A stretch of DNA of 64,000 nt from Plantago major (taxonomy: Eukaryota > Streptophyta > Magnoliopsida > Lamiales > Plantaginaceae): NCBI GenBank assembly GCA_026545765.1, contig CM048840.1:22386765-22450764 (forward strand), given 5' to 3'. Each line of letters opens with the position of its first letter. Positions within the stretch are counted from its first letter, which is position 1. This document shows positions 49,917-64,000 of the stretch, piece by piece. The notes below the pieces were generated by a model. It was not told the origin of the DNA. It ran no database searches and saw only the letters and a program-made list of their open reading frames with translations. Position numbers and translations under genes: made by a program.

Positions 49917-51126
49917 ATATATGTTCATTTACTGTTTCTGTATATGTTTGGTTATGTGAAATTTTCTTGTCTTTGAACAATGTGAGATGATCATTTATCT
50001 ATGTGTATATTATGTCATTTGTGAATGAGACAATCTTGTATCCTATGTAGTTTGTTGTGTGATCTGTTGAATTATTGACTAGTTATGGCTTACTTTCACT
50101 TGGTTGGAAGATATTTGGTTGGTAAATTTATGTCAATGCTGTATAGGTGTCGTTTATTCAGCTTGGTCCCTCATAGGGAATTCGGGATTGTAGAATGCAG
50201 GTTAACATAGTGTCAATTGTGATCGGAGTTAGAAATCCATATAAGTTTGGGAGTTGGAAATCTAGTGTTAGGTTGACAAATATTGGTGTTGAACTAGGTA
50301 ATACCATTATGGTAATAAATAAGCCACATTCCTTAATTTATTTGTTTGGTTGAAATGCTAACAAATTTGCTTATCCAAATTAGTTTGAATCATAAATTAT
50401 TTATTTATAAACATAAATTGTCATTTAAAAAAATAACATGTACTTAAAAAAAATACTAACATGAAATTAACAGTTTGAAGCCAAAAGTCAAGCATTTTTC
50501 GGTTGACTTTCAGGTTGGATCCATGGACAACAATTGGGCTTAGCTTATTCCACCTCAGGACATGACATAGAGAAGTCCAAACCTTCTAAGCCCAATTCCA
50601 AGTGGCAGCTTTTGGACCAAGTAAAAGGACAGCCCGAAAATTAGTCCATGGACATCAAATGGAGCAAAATAGGAACCAAACATGACATTGTGTAGTGAAA
50701 AAAATACCCAAATGTAGGCTTATGAGCCTACCAAACGCCTCCTTAGTCTCCTATAGAGCAATTTCCCTTGTATGTTACCGAACCACGTAAATCCTTGTGT
50801 CTATTTACTTTGCCGCAATGTTTACAGTTTCAATTTCATACGCTTCCGCCTAACATGATCTAGAAAGCTCAATTTAACAAGAGTCTATCAGCTAGATGAG
50901 ATTACTTGACAATATGAAATTACATCCGGTCGATCATATGTTCATCAAGAAACAAACACTTTAAACATTACTTATATTGATTCACTTCAAAACTTATACA
51001 AAATATACGCATAATTTTACAATCTCTCATGTCATTACAAGGAGAAACTTGAAGAAAATGAAATCATAATCAATCAATAATACATATTAGATCCAATTGA
51101 AACAAGATAATTATCACCAGTGTTAG
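49917..51126. other. Intergenic DNA between chitinase B and NF-YB
   Basis: Shared 3' flank to about 50160, then about 600 bp specific to copy B. That block ends with ACCAAACGCCTCC near 50735, like a Tourist/Harbinger MITE end, but its partner end was not found. Shared sequence returns at 50770-50875. No gene is seen. Confidence 0.5.
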
Positions 51127-51534
51127 TCAATCTCTCCAAATGATTATATCCACAGGCCTTATAATATCAACACCTTCTTGCTTAGAAAATTTACAATTCT
51201 CCCCCTCATCTTCTCTATAATTGCTGAGATAGTCCTTCAAAGGTCCAACATAGTTCTCGAACCCAAGTGTAGTCATAGCCCACAAGAGATCATCACCATT
51301 GATGGTCTTCCTCTTCTCCCTCTGGCATTTGTCTGATGCTTCGCCCGTCACAAAGCTGATGAATTCGGACACGCATTCCTGAACGGTCTCTTTTGCGTCT
51401 TTGGAGATTTTCGCGTTTGCAGGGAGGGATTTCTTCATGATCCTGCTCACGTTCGCGATTGGCAATAACCGTTCTGGATCGTTTTTGTTGTCCGATACTG
51501 GGATGGCAATGGTTTGGATTCTCTTGCCGGCCAT
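51127..51534 (-). CDS. NF-YB (HAP3) transcription factor subunit
   Basis: Histone-fold subunit that pairs with NF-YC and then NF-YA to bind CCAAT boxes in the nucleus. It has 135 residues in a single exon, short for the family because the tails are minimal. The NF-YB core spans about residues 23-108: [15 protein letters not shown], then [49 protein letters not shown] and [16 protein letters not shown] carries Lys where LEC1-type proteins have Asp, so it is a non-LEC1 member. The ATG at 51534 is chosen because the frame upstream of it starts at a non-ATG codon. A TATA box lies about 90 bp upstream. The C-terminus ([12 protein letters not shown]) is unusual but open. Probably functional. Confidence 0.92.
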   Translation of the reverse strand: MAGKRIQTIAIPVSDNKNDPERLLPIANVSRIMKKSLPANAKISKDAKETVQECVSEFISFVTGEASDKCQREKRKTINGDDLLWAMTTLGFENYVGPLKDYLSNYREDEGENCKFSKQEGVDIIRPVDIIIWRD

Positions 51535-51619
51535 GGCAAAAGAATTGGAGGGAATGCAATGCAATGACAAAAATTGGTTGAAAGTGTGTGGTGATTGTGA
51601 TTTTGAGCTTGACTAGGAG

Positions 51620-51631
51620 GGTATATATACT
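51620..51631 (-). promoter_or_regulatory. TATA box of NF-YB
   Basis: GTATATATAC lies about 90 bp upstream of the NF-YB ATG on the minus strand. Confidence 0.65.
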
Positions 51632-51639
51632 TATTGAGA

Positions 51640-54551
<2,912 letters not shown>

Positions 54552-55341
54552 CTAGCGCTGAGCAAAAAAGTCGACCGCCCGACCCACCCCGCAAACCGCC
54601 CGCTTCTCACCCGCACCTGCCAATTAATTTTTTTTAAAAGAAAATTGGTGGGTGGGTGGGTGGCGGGTTGGATAGGTGCAACCCGCGACCCACCCGCCAT
54701 TGTATATGTTCTAAAAAAGAATGAATGTTAATTTGTATATTTAAGTCATCATCAAGTAGTTAACTATGTTATATTTCATTTATCTCATTAAATTACTCTA
54801 TATATTTTAGTGTTATCTCTTTTTTGTTTGAGGAACCAATTGGTTTGATGTTGTTCTTTGATCATAAGTTTATGGAGTTGTCACATGCATTGGTAAACAT
54901 GGAGAGATGTGATGAGGATTTTAGGTTCTGGACTATTGTTGTTTTGGAGTTATATTGTATAATGTCAGCTTTGTTTGGTGTTGTAATTTTTAAGCATCCC
55001 TTTTCCATTTTACTTATTTAAGCATTGATGTTTGCTTAATTTTTTTTGTCGTTTCAAAAAAATAAATAATTCTCTTTTATTTCACTAATCGATCCATATG
55101 ATTGTTGAACTTTAAACGTTTCGTGATTATTTTCTATATGGCTACTTTCTATGAATTTCAAACTTTGTTCATAAATCTCTATTTATCTATGTTCACCCAC
55201 CAACCCCTCCGTCATAGTTATCACCCGCGGGTTGAAAAATTATTCTACCCGCCATGGTTTATAATTATAATCACCTGCCATAGGCGGATCGGTTTGAGTT
55301 TTCGTAAATATCCGCCCACACCCGCCCACGCTCACCCCTAG
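54552..55341. mobile_element. Small hAT-like MITE
   Basis: The ends are CTAGCGCTGAGC and (reverse complement of the right end) CTAGGGGTGAGC, a common plant hAT end. The flanks CCAACAGT (54544-54551) and CCAACACA (55342-55349) match at six of eight positions. Subterminal parts are rich in CCCGCC and GGCGGG tracts. The internal frame 54824-55021 has no recognisable domain. Confidence 0.72.
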
Positions 55342-56629
55342 CCAACACAATCAATTGAAGATGCCATACAAATTAAGCATAATTAACATATTACATCTGT
55401 CATTATATAGTCCAAATTACACACATTAAATCATAAAAACATTCAATTCAATTCTTTATACTCCCTCCGTCCCATCGTTTTTCATTTTCTTTTCTAATGT
55501 ATTTAATTTCCTTGCATAAGACACTATGACATTAGTAGTTATTTTCTTAACTTTTTCTTTAAAAAAAAAGCTAGTCACTTGGTTTTATCAATTTTTTAAT
55601 GTTTATTTTCTATATGGTTTTTAGAAATGTATAGTATTTATATTTGAATGGTGAAATCTATAATCGTTATTAAAAATAGGGTAAAAAGTAAAAACCGTGA
55701 AATATATGAATAGAATGTTTGAAACAAAATAGAGAAAAAATATAAATGAGGTGGAAAAAGGTAACACGTCAGTCTACCCAGAAAAAAAATTCTGGATCCG
55801 CCCTTGCATCTCGGCACATTCGCACTAAAGAAACTGTCTGTAGACAACAGACACACACAAGATCAAAGGTTCAAGTCGCCCTATATTCATTCATATTGTT
55901 GTTGGCTGATCTAGATTCATGTCCTTGGCCGTTAGAGAAATAGAGACAAGTCAGAAATTTAGTGGAATGAGGGAAGGAAAAGATGAAAAAGCTGCTCCCC
56001 AAGATTCTCCATCCATCAATTCTTTTGGAATTGAAACTTCCCTGATGATGTTCCCTTATTTGAATGGTTGATGATTCCGTGTTGCGAGATACCCATACAT
56101 ATTGGTGAGTCGAAAGTCCTCTATAACAAACAAACATAAACAATTTACCCTAAAAACTAAACAATTTGATTTTTCACGGGTCGATCCGACCGGACCGGGT
56201 CGACCCGCAATTTTTTTTTAAAAAAAAACTTACTCAGCTCATCAATGTTTATCCAAATCCGCACATGTTGATTTTTACATCAAATTGTCTATGTTTATCG
56301 TGAAATTGTCTATGTTTAGTATGCAAACATTAGTAACAACCTATTTATCCAATCAAAACACAATATTTAGAAAAATAAACATGAATTTCAATTTCATTCG
56401 TCAACCAATAAATTTCAATACAAAAAATAATTTTAAAAAATCAAAAATTTACAACCTATAAAAATACATGTCTTTTCAAATAGCTTTCTTCACACTCTTC
56501 ACTTGTTCGTCAACCCCTTCTTCTACAACGTCTCAATTTTGTGACCAATCAATTTATTTGTTCGACCACCATCTTTACGAAAACCTAATACATACAACAA
56601 AAATATCAAAAAATATATACAATTTATAC
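55342..56629. other. AT-rich intergenic DNA with transposon debris
   Basis: TACTCCCTCCGTCCC at 55459-55473 is the typical terminal repeat of a Stowaway (Tc1/mariner) MITE, but the partner end is not seen. CTGGATCCGCCCTTGC near 55791 resembles another transposon end. No gene is recognised. Confidence 0.55.
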
Positions 56630-57545
56630 ATAAACATAGACCATTTATACAAAAAAAAACTAGACAATATTTAGTAAAACATAGACAATTTATACAAAAA
56701 ACTAAACCAGGACAATGAACAACATAGACAATTTCTACTAAAACATAGACTATTTATACAAAAAAACTAGACAATTTATAGTAAAACATAGACAATTTAT
56801 ACAAAAAAACTAAACCGGCAACAACGAACAACATAGACAATTTCTACTAAAACATAGACCATGCATTTATACAAAAACTAGATAATTTATAGTAAAATAT
56901 AGACAATTTAAACAAAAAACTAAACCAGCAACAACGAATAACATAGACAATTTCTATTAAAACATATATAGACCATGCATTTATACAAAAAACTAGATAA
57001 TTTATAGTAAAACATATACAATTTATACAAAAAACTAAACCAGCAACAACGAACAACATAGACAATTTCTATTAAAACACAGGCCATGCATTTATACAAA
57101 AAACTAGACAATTTATAGTAAAACATAGACAATTTATACAAAAAAACTAAACCAGCAACAACGAACAACATAGATAACTTCTTCTAAAACATACACAATT
57201 AATTTATAACATAGACCATTTATACAAAAAACTAGACAGTTTATACTAAAACATACAATTTATACAAAAAACTAAACCACCAACAACGAACAACATAGAC
57301 AATTTCTACTAAAACATAGACCATTTATACAAAAAAACTAGACAATTTATATTAAAATATAGACAATTTATACAAAAAACTAAACCAGCAACAACGAAAA
57401 ATATAGACAATTTCTAATAAAACATAGACCATTTATACAAAAAAATTATACAATATACAACACATCACATAGACAATTTCTACTAAAATATAGGACATTT
57501 ATACAAAAAAAAAAAAAAAACTAGACAATTTTTACCAAAATATAG
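56630..57545. repeat. Minisatellite, A-rich units based on AACATAGACAATTT
   Basis: A motif of AAAACATAGACAATTTATAC followed by an AAAAACTAAACCAGCAACAACG block repeats about eight times, with larger units of roughly 110-130 bp in which TAGACCATTTATAC and CTAGACAATTTATA alternate. The minus-strand frames 56847-57171 encode only the repeat and are not genes. Confidence 0.85.
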
Positions 57546-58144
57546 AAAGTTACTAAATTAAGGCATATAAAACGCATTGATACTCATTTGAAACATCATA
57601 TATATAGATAATTTCGACTAAAATGTATTTCATTTATATAAAAAACTAAACGAAATTGGGAAAAACATAAGTGACCTGAAAATTGAGGAAACGACAAGGT
57701 AATGACTTATGTGTGTTGAGTAGTCGGAGATTCGCCGGAAAAGACAACCGGAAAGCTTCGAAGTCCGGTCAACAATTTTGAAAGTCGGCAAAACGGAAAA
57801 ACGAAAAAGATAGAAAGGTAGATCGGCTCATGAGCTACTCAAATATGCAATCGGATTTAGTATTGGTGGTCGGACGACGTAGTTACGTCGGATTTAGTGG
57901 TGGTTGGGTGGTGGTTTTAGAGAGATTGGAAGATAGGGAGAGAAATATGAAGAAGGAAATGAAGAGAGTGAAAGAAAACCCTAAAAAATTGACTTTTATA
58001 CTAAAAACGTTTTCGGATCCGGATTTGGATCAAATTCTTAAAAAATTCACCCTCAATCCAGATTCACAAAAAATATTAAAATGGACAAATGTAAAATATA
58101 GACAATTTTTATGTGAAACTAGATGGACTTTTTGGACTCTCACA
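57546..58144. other. Unassigned region next to the minisatellite
   Basis: Holds an open frame (57830-58153, 107 codons, charged and Lys-rich at the end), but nothing supports it as a gene. On the opposite strand the pyrimidine-rich CTCTCTCCC tract looks like a 5' leader. Origin unknown. Confidence 0.4.
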
Positions 58145-58935
58145 AATGACTGAGATCGGATCAGGTATTTCGGGTTTGGGTTTTCGGGTATCGGGTACCC
58201 AAGTTCGGGTACCCAATCAAACCTTAAAGCTTTGGGTACCCGAACTGATTTTTCGTATTTTTTTTTAAACCTGTTTCTTTAAGACCTGTACGTTTATATA
58301 TATCTACTAAATTTCTACAGTGGTCAGTAGTAGTATAGTAGGGGAAACTCAATAAATTATTCTTACTTATAATGGATGGCATGTTTACTTTGTTTCAAGT
58401 CATTACTTTGCTTCAATTTTGTTATCATTATTTGGTCTTGGTTCATAAAGAAGCAGAGAGGGAACAACTAACACACTGTAGTCCTCTTCCTAAAATCGCA
58501 CAGAAAGATTTCTGGAGAGCAAAATCTTGGTTTTCTTCCCAAAATACTTAGGACCAGATCTAGAAAACAGAAGGGCCGAGAAGATGCAGATCGGTTTGTG
58601 ATCTAAACAGAGATACAGATGGAGAAACAGGGTTTCATGTGATCGAATCTATGTACCATCTTTTCAACGTCGGCGATGAGCGGTGATTGATTCATGGTGG
58701 GGTGGCGGCGGCTCCGAACAGATTTTTAGTTTCCAATTTTTTATGGAGGTTTTTTCTCAGTAAAAAGTAGGTTGAGATGCTATCGGGTACCGAACCCATT
58801 TTTTAGATTTGTGAAAAACCCGAACCCGAAATATTCGGGTAACCCGAAACCCGAAGTTATCCCTAATACCCCACCTGAATAACCCGATTGATTCGGGTCG
58901 GGTACCCAATTACCCGACCCGAACGCCCAGCCCTA
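58145..58935. mobile_element. Degenerate hAT-like non-autonomous element
   Basis: The right end CCAGCCCTA (reverse complement TAGGGCTGG) followed by CGGGTACCC / CGGGTCGGG tracts is typical of plant hAT MITEs. The left side has matching inverted CGGGTACCC blocks (58165-58240), but its terminal motif is worn away. No TSD could be fixed. No coding frame. Confidence 0.55.
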
Positions 58936-59331
58936 AACATGACTTTTATAATGCTTTGTAATTGTTGATAATTGAGATGGAACTTCCTCTTTAATCTTTA
59001 TCATTTATGGTGTGGAGACTAATCATTACGTATCTTGGATTTAACCTTTCTTCTATATAGAACAAGTTCAATGCTTATGTAAGACCACTCCCACCACTTC
59101 CAATGGGAGTGGACTTAGGCGTGGCCGTGCACCACAGCAGGCCGTGGTGCATGGCTAGGCTGATTTCGGGGGCAGCCGTCCCAGCCGTTGGGCCCGTTGG
59201 GCTAGGCCCAACGGCTAGGAAGCCCAATGGCCCCCCCTTAATTTTATTTTATTTTTCTTTTTGATTTTTTTAAAATTAATTTATAAAGTAATATTAAATA
59301 AAAAATATATCAACGGCTCTATTTTCTCGAG

Positions 59332-59342
59332 ATCTATAAATA
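59332..59342 (+). promoter_or_regulatory. TATA box of the Harbinger transposase
   Basis: TCTATAAATA lies about 100 bp before the transposase ATG at 59439. Confidence 0.6.
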
Positions 59343-59438
59343 CAATCCATTTTCATCCCATTTCACCACATCTCAATTTTCTCTCATCTTCCACTTCTTA
59401 AACTCAAAACGTCTCTAAACTCAAACACATCTCCAAAC

Positions 59439-60680
59439 ATGTCTTCAATTAATCACTACATCAACAACTTATCATCTAGTTCCAATGATGATGAGTTTAG
59501 AGTTGATGTTGATTCCTCTTCTTCCTCTTCAAGCACACAAACTGATTACTATACCCGTGCTACCAAACTTCTTATTCAAGCTACTCCTCACATAATCAAC
59601 CACTGCAAGCAACAAAATTCACGAAGGAGGTCAGGGCATACGCGTGAATACATTGATCGGAAGAGGGAACAATTTGTTGTTCTACTCGATAACGATTACT
59701 TTGTTGAACGTCCAACATGGGAGCGGTCGTTCGGCGTGATTCAGATGCAAAGGCCATTGTTTCTCCAGATCGTCGAAGCTTTAGAGCAATACGATCCGTA
59801 TTTTCAACAACGCCGAGATGCTACAGGGAGGTTGGGTTTTATGGCAAAACAGAAATGCACAGCTGCCATCCGACAACTTGCATATGGTGTATGTGCAGAC
59901 ATGGTAGACGAATACACTCGTGTAAGTCAAACGACTGGTCAAGAGGCATTGAAGGCCTTTTGTGATGGTGTTGTTGCGGTTTTTGGTCCTACATATATGA
60001 GGAGGGCCAATGCGGAGGATGTTCGTCAGTTAGTCCAGGTGAACACTAGTCGAGGTTTTCCTGGCATGCTTGGAAGTATCGATTGCATGCACTGGGAATG
60101 GAAGAACTGTCCGTCGGGTTGGAAAGGGCAATTCCAAGGAAAAAACAAGAGAGCCACACTTGTTTTGGAGGCGGTTGCATCCCAAGATACTTGGATTTGG
60201 CATGCTTTCTTTGGTGTTTCAGGGAAGTTGAATGATCGAACCATTGTGGAACGGTCACCGGTATTCGACGAATTACTAAGGGGAGAAGCTCGTGCTGTTA
60301 ACTTCGAAGTGAATGAAAATCAAAACGACATGGGGTACTATCTAACTGACGGCATATATCCGATGTAGGCAACATTTGTGAAGTCAATTAAAGGTCCTAT
60401 CAATCCAAAACAGGCCAAGTTCACAATGCGACAAGAGGCGTGCAGGAAAGATGTCGAACGTGCTTTCGGAGTTCTCCAAGCACGTTTCAAAGTGATTAAG
60501 GATCCAGCATTGGCCCATACCCGAGAAGACCTTGCTAGGATCATGAATTGTTGCATTTGTTTGCACAATATGATAGTGGAGGATGAGCGGCACTTATATC
60601 GCAACTACAAAGACTTGATAGCAGAATTCAATGATGATGTTGTAGAATTAGGCATCCACAACGATGAGCTTAATGCCTAA
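59439..60680 (+). pseudogene. PIF/Harbinger transposase with a single internal stop
   Basis: About 413 codons, one exon. The N-terminus is Ser-rich. A HARBI1-like DDE nuclease follows: GSIDCMHW (Asp215), YYLTDGIYP (Asp304) and, after the stop, VERAFGVLQARF with the final Glu. A TAG at 60366-60368 interrupts it right after YPM. Family proteins have Trp nearby (YP.W.TFVK), so TGG to TAG explains it. The rest of the frame is open, including GPINPKQAKFT and the C-terminal CICLHNMIVEDE. This is a recently inactivated, possibly read-through, transposase. Without the Glu the product of the first part is catalytically dead. Confidence 0.9.
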
Positions 60681-61111
60681 ACATGCAGGGATTCCTATAT
60701 CAATCAAATGGATGGCTATTTGAGCAAAAGGGCTGACCTAGAAAGTAAGGAGACCCATTTGCGGCTTCAAGAAGACATGATGAACCATGTTTGGTCTTTC
60801 AACCATGAATAGTTATTCTTTTCATTGTAATGTGTTGTTGTTTATTTCATTTTTATGCATGTGTGTTGTTGGTTTGTTTCCTATGATTTGCATTGTAATG
60901 TTTGATGTATTGTTGTTTCTGAGTTGATTTCAATGAATATGCAAGTTCTTCATAATACGAATAGTCACCCCTTTTGATTTCATTGGAAATTGGACATTAC
61001 AACATAGCACAAATACAACATAAAATAAAACCTAAGGATTTATAAAACGAACAAACAACAAACACTAATTGAAAGACAAACAGACAATAAGGGGTGATAT
61101 ATGTTGCTCAA

Positions 61112-61686
61112 TTACCCCCTGCGGGAGAATCCCTCACCTTGTATTGGAATGTCTTTGAACACGGGTGGGGGGCATCTTGCTGCATCTGTCACCGGATTCT
61201 CACACTTACATTTCTTAAGCATAACCTTTAGTTGTTCAAATAGTGGTTCATCAACCACGTAGTACCACTTAGCGTGACAGTCATAGCGCATTATCTCTGC
61301 CCAAACCTTCAAGTCGACTCGATTCCTACCACCACTGAAGCTAATGCAACCACGCCGTTTACACTCCCAAGTGAGGATCTTGTGTAGCAAAAGTGCCTTG
61401 TACAGAGCTTCTCCACCTCAGCCTTCATGTCTTCCAACGTATAGTTGGCACCTTGCTCCGCAAGCTGGTTCTGCACCACCAGTAAGGCTTGCTCCTACTT
61501 GTGAGGATAACACCACATCCCTAGCTGGGCACACTTCAACGGAATGTGAAGCATGAATACCTCACTTTCCTTGGTCATCTTCCCATCGTATAAATGGAAG
61601 TCTTGATAGGTACAAGCAGCATTCTCTTGGGCTTCCGTCCATATTTGTGCATCAGGGATCACATTCCACGGCCCACTGGAAGACAT
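61112..61686 (-). pseudogene. Harbinger accessory ORF (Myb/SANT-like)
   Basis: From the ATG at 61686 the frame reads IWTEAQENAACTYQDF through HIPLKCAQLGMWCYPHK and stops at TAG 61495-61497. It continues for about 30 codons (a QALLVVQNQLAEQG helix), shifts by one base near 61400, and resumes with HKILTWECKRRG, VDLKVWAEIMRYDCHAKWYY and EPLFEQLKVML. The spacing of W, wd and W...i...ak.y...p...L resembles a Myb/SANT-like domain. Two lesions make it non-functional. The domain call is by motif feel only. Confidence 0.55.
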
Positions 61687-62244
61687 CTTGCAAATAGTGT
61701 TTGAGTTGGATATTTGATTTGATATTGAGTTGTTGAGTGTGAGGTTTAGATGAATAAGCGTAGTCTATTTATAGTGAAACGAGTCAAAATTCATGTTGGA
61801 ATTGAGACTTCAAATTCAGATGAAATTGAGATTCACCTTGGAATTCAATCCTTGGAATGAGGTTTGATGTTGTGTAGTCAGGTATCCAATGGTACATATC
61901 CTCATAAAGTGCAGACAACAATCCTTCAATGTCATTATCCATATCTTGTACTAGATTTGTTATGTTTTTTTCTCATTTTTTCATTCTGATTTCAATCTCA
62001 ATAAATTATAAAACGAGTTTTAAGAATTCAATTTGATTAATTTCAACTTCTAAACACTCTTATAATATGTTAAGCAAGTTAAAAAAAATATTAAAAAATA
62101 CAAAAAAATATTTAAAAACACTATTTACGGCCTTAGCATGACCTGTTGGACAGTTTTTTTTTTTTTGCAGTGGTCGTTAAATCAGCATTAGCTCACGACC
62201 GCCACTATTCATGGCCTTAGCTAAGACCATTGGGAGTGGTCTAA

Positions 62245-63691
62245 TGGCACTAGAATGCTGGTGAGCTTGTTCTTAGGCTAAACTTCAACGACAAAAGGTG
62301 TCCCAGATAAAGTGTTTATTCCAAGAATTACTATGAACAACCCGTCTAATGAAACTAAATTTCCTACTATTAATATAATTCCCTTTGTATGTATGCTTTG
62401 TCATGACTATAAATAAGAGTCGGGACAATCACTTTGACATGTTGGTTTATAACTAGACGTGCATTTAGCCATGGGAATCTTTATTTCGCTTTATCTAGAG
62501 TTTACTAACAAGAAGGGACTGACAATCATTATATGTGATGAAGACGGTTAAACTTTTTACACGATTACTATTAATGTGGTGTATAAAGAGATATCAATGT
62601 AGATATGCTCGTCGAATTCGACAGGTAATTACAATAGTAATATAATAAAGCCCAACAAGGAATATCACAACATACTTTGTTTTTTTTTCCAAATAAACTA
62701 ACCCATTTTTCAATAAAATCCCCAAAAACTCAATCAAATTATATTAACTACCTTAAGTAATCATTTATTAAATCTTATTTTATCCAATTCTAGGTACACA
62801 TTATTTCACTCTTACACACTCTTACATGACATATTTACCATTTCATGCCAGTGGTCCAATCTACAAAATTAAACTTTGACTACGAATTAATTTCAATTCT
62901 ATTAAATTTATAATTCAATACAACAACAATTATTAAGATTCCGTTAAAACCAAGTTCACGAACTCTATTTTTTCAAAACACTGATAAAATCCAATATTTT
63001 TAATTGATGTCTGATTTTAGTTTAAATTCTGCCGTTATGGACTTTGTCGGAAATTTTGAATTATTACGGGCCACAACACAATCACGCGCAACATGAATTT
63101 GGACCAGTAATTGGAGTCGGCCCACTCTTTAAAATAGCCATCGAATGAGGCTAGGGTTCTGTTACCTTCTTCACTTTCTGTGATTATTATTCACCAATCA
63201 CCATTGACTTGCCTATGCTGGTCGGTGGAATGTGGATCAGAGTATCAATGTTTATTCAATAATTCATGGAGTTGAAAGGAATATAAAATGTGGCGAATTA
63301 CATATGGACCCCCTGTTAGATTTTGTAATTACAGATAGGTATCCGTTAGCGTTAGTGTAACAATAACATGTGAGTCTAGTTAGATAAAAATCAATTACAT
63401 ATAAGGCCACGAATTTGACTTTTAGCGATTTAAAAGCTGGAAAATCCATTTCTACCCCTGCTCAATTATCAGCTTTTCTGAATGGCCAAACAGCCTTAAG
63501 TTATCGATGTCACGTGTGGATTTATATGTAATTAAAACTGAACTTGTATATACTTAAATGTAATTGATTACTGACCGTTATTTTTAAAAAGTAGCCATTG
63601 GGTAGTTAAATGGAGGCTATTTATACACCAAAACTTGCCATTTTGTCTACTTATTTCAGATTTTTTCACTACAAAATTATCTAGTTCAATT
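62245..63691. other. Intergenic DNA, no gene recognised
   Basis: AT-rich. From about 63290 onward (GAATTACATATGGACCCC and a possible TATA near 63618) it may be the leader of the element that encodes the ORF at 63692, but no end or TSD can be seen in this window. Confidence 0.45.
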
Positions 63692-64000
63692 ATGGCTTCT
63701 AGCTCGAATGTTTCAAGTGATTATTCGGCAATTGGTGTTATTCGTCCAGTTTGTAAGAAGTCAAATTGGGGTAAGCGAACTGTTCTATCTGTGGAGAAGT
63801 CTCAACCACACGAAGGAAGATTTTATTGGGGTTGTCCAAGACATGGGTGGTCAGAATGGTGTCATGAGGAAGAAATTGTACAAACACAACATCATCGAGA
63901 AACCATGCATGCCCAATTGCTTTGTGAATTTGTGCCATTTGTAACACCACTACATCAACATTCAAGGGTGCAAAATGTGCAACATTCAAGAGAGGAAAAT
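63692..64000 (+). CDS. ORF resembling a GRF-type zinc-finger protein, cut by the window edge
   Basis: Open from the ATG at 63692 to the last base (103 codons) without a stop. It starts MASSSNVSS, has a Cys at PVCKKSNWGKR, then a GRFYWGCPRHGWSEWC block. A Ser-rich leader followed by ...GRFYWGC...C is the order seen in plant GRF fingers, which occur in many transposon-linked ORFs. The usual CxCG start is missing one Cys, so the match is partial. After the finger the sequence is His/Gln-rich and may be a frameshifted or non-coding continuation. It may belong to a transposon or host gene beyond the edge. Confidence 0.5.
   Translation, partial: MASSSNVSSDYSAIGVIRPVCKKSNWGKRTVLSVEKSQPHEGRFYWGCPRHGWSEWCHEEEIVQTQHHRETMHAQLLCEFVPFVTPLHQHSRVQNVQHSREEN

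Larger units (their letters stand above)
59083..62241 (+). mobile_element. Second PIF/Harbinger element, compact and nearly intact
   Basis: Perfectly inverted ends GACCACTCCC and GGGAGTGGTC, flanked by TAA on each side (59080-59082, 62242-62244), fit PIF/Harbinger. It is 3159 bp. It carries a plus-strand transposase (59439-60680) and a converging minus-strand Myb/SANT-like ORF (61686-61112). The clean ends suggest recent activity. It is different in end sequence and gene layout from the element at 25714-33445. Confidence 0.93.

Noticed and set aside
56847..57171. Minus-strand hydrophobic repeat frames
   Set aside because: They are the minisatellite read in frame; the apparent membrane protein is an artefact.
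57830..58153. 107-codon frame
   Set aside because: No domain, no splice or promoter support; probably transposon-derived non-coding DNA.
63289..63700. MULE left end near GAATTACATATGGACCCC
   Set aside because: The sequence resembles some MULE ends, but the partner end and TSD are outside or absent.

Overview
This window is plant nuclear DNA, almost certainly from a eudicot. It has GT-AG introns, TATA boxes, Sirevirus-type Copia, L1-type LINE, PIF/Harbinger and hAT elements, a CYP71-clan P450, class III chitinases and a plant NF-YB. The species cannot be named from sequence alone. Host genes fill only a small part of the 64 kb; most of it is transposable elements, several nested in one another. 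|| Layout: (1) 1-1635, minus strand: a cytochrome P450 pseudogene that runs off the left edge. (2) 3793-33665: an L1-type LINE with a 15-bp target-site duplication and a poly-A tail. It was later split by two insertions: a Sirevirus-like Copia array at 7362-23906 (TSD GATAC, arranged LTR-internal-LTR-internal-partial LTR) and a 7.7-kb PIF/Harbinger element at 25714-33445 (TSD TAA). Without both insertions the LINE is about 5.56 kb, and its RNase H frame reads straight across the Harbinger site. (3) 34009-39515, plus strand: an intact 14-exon gene resembling Arabidopsis HIT4, with a hairpin repeat in intron 5. (4) 39655-50875: a tandem duplication carrying two nearly identical class III (GH18) chitinase genes, 41329-42213 and 49032-49916. 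Each copy has received different transposon insertions. (5) 51127-51534, minus strand: a single-exon NF-YB gene. (6) 51.6-59 kb: AT-rich intergenic DNA with a long (AT)n tract, small hAT-like elements, one Stowaway-type terminus and a minisatellite. (7) 59083-62241: a second, compact PIF/Harbinger element with a nearly intact transposase and an opposing Myb/SANT-like ORF. (8) 63692 to the right edge: an open ORF resembling a GRF-type zinc finger. || Working together: the probable functional host genes are the HIT4-like gene, the two chitinases (secreted chitin hydrolases, usually defence-related) and NF-YB (a CCAAT-binding subunit). Nothing suggests they form one pathway. The two Harbinger elements each pair a DDE nuclease with Myb/SANT-like protein(s), the usual two-component arrangement, and both are broken. 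|| Most worth a second look: the composite Copia array, whose middle LTR differs from its outer pair; small changes concentrated at CAG/CTG sites in the Copia DNA, which suggest a base-calling artefact; the mosaic divergence between the chitinases, with all 11 coding differences in one 213-bp patch; and the Harbinger element carrying three Myb/SANT-like ORFs plus a GRF finger remnant. I found no clear sign of a wholly new biological system.
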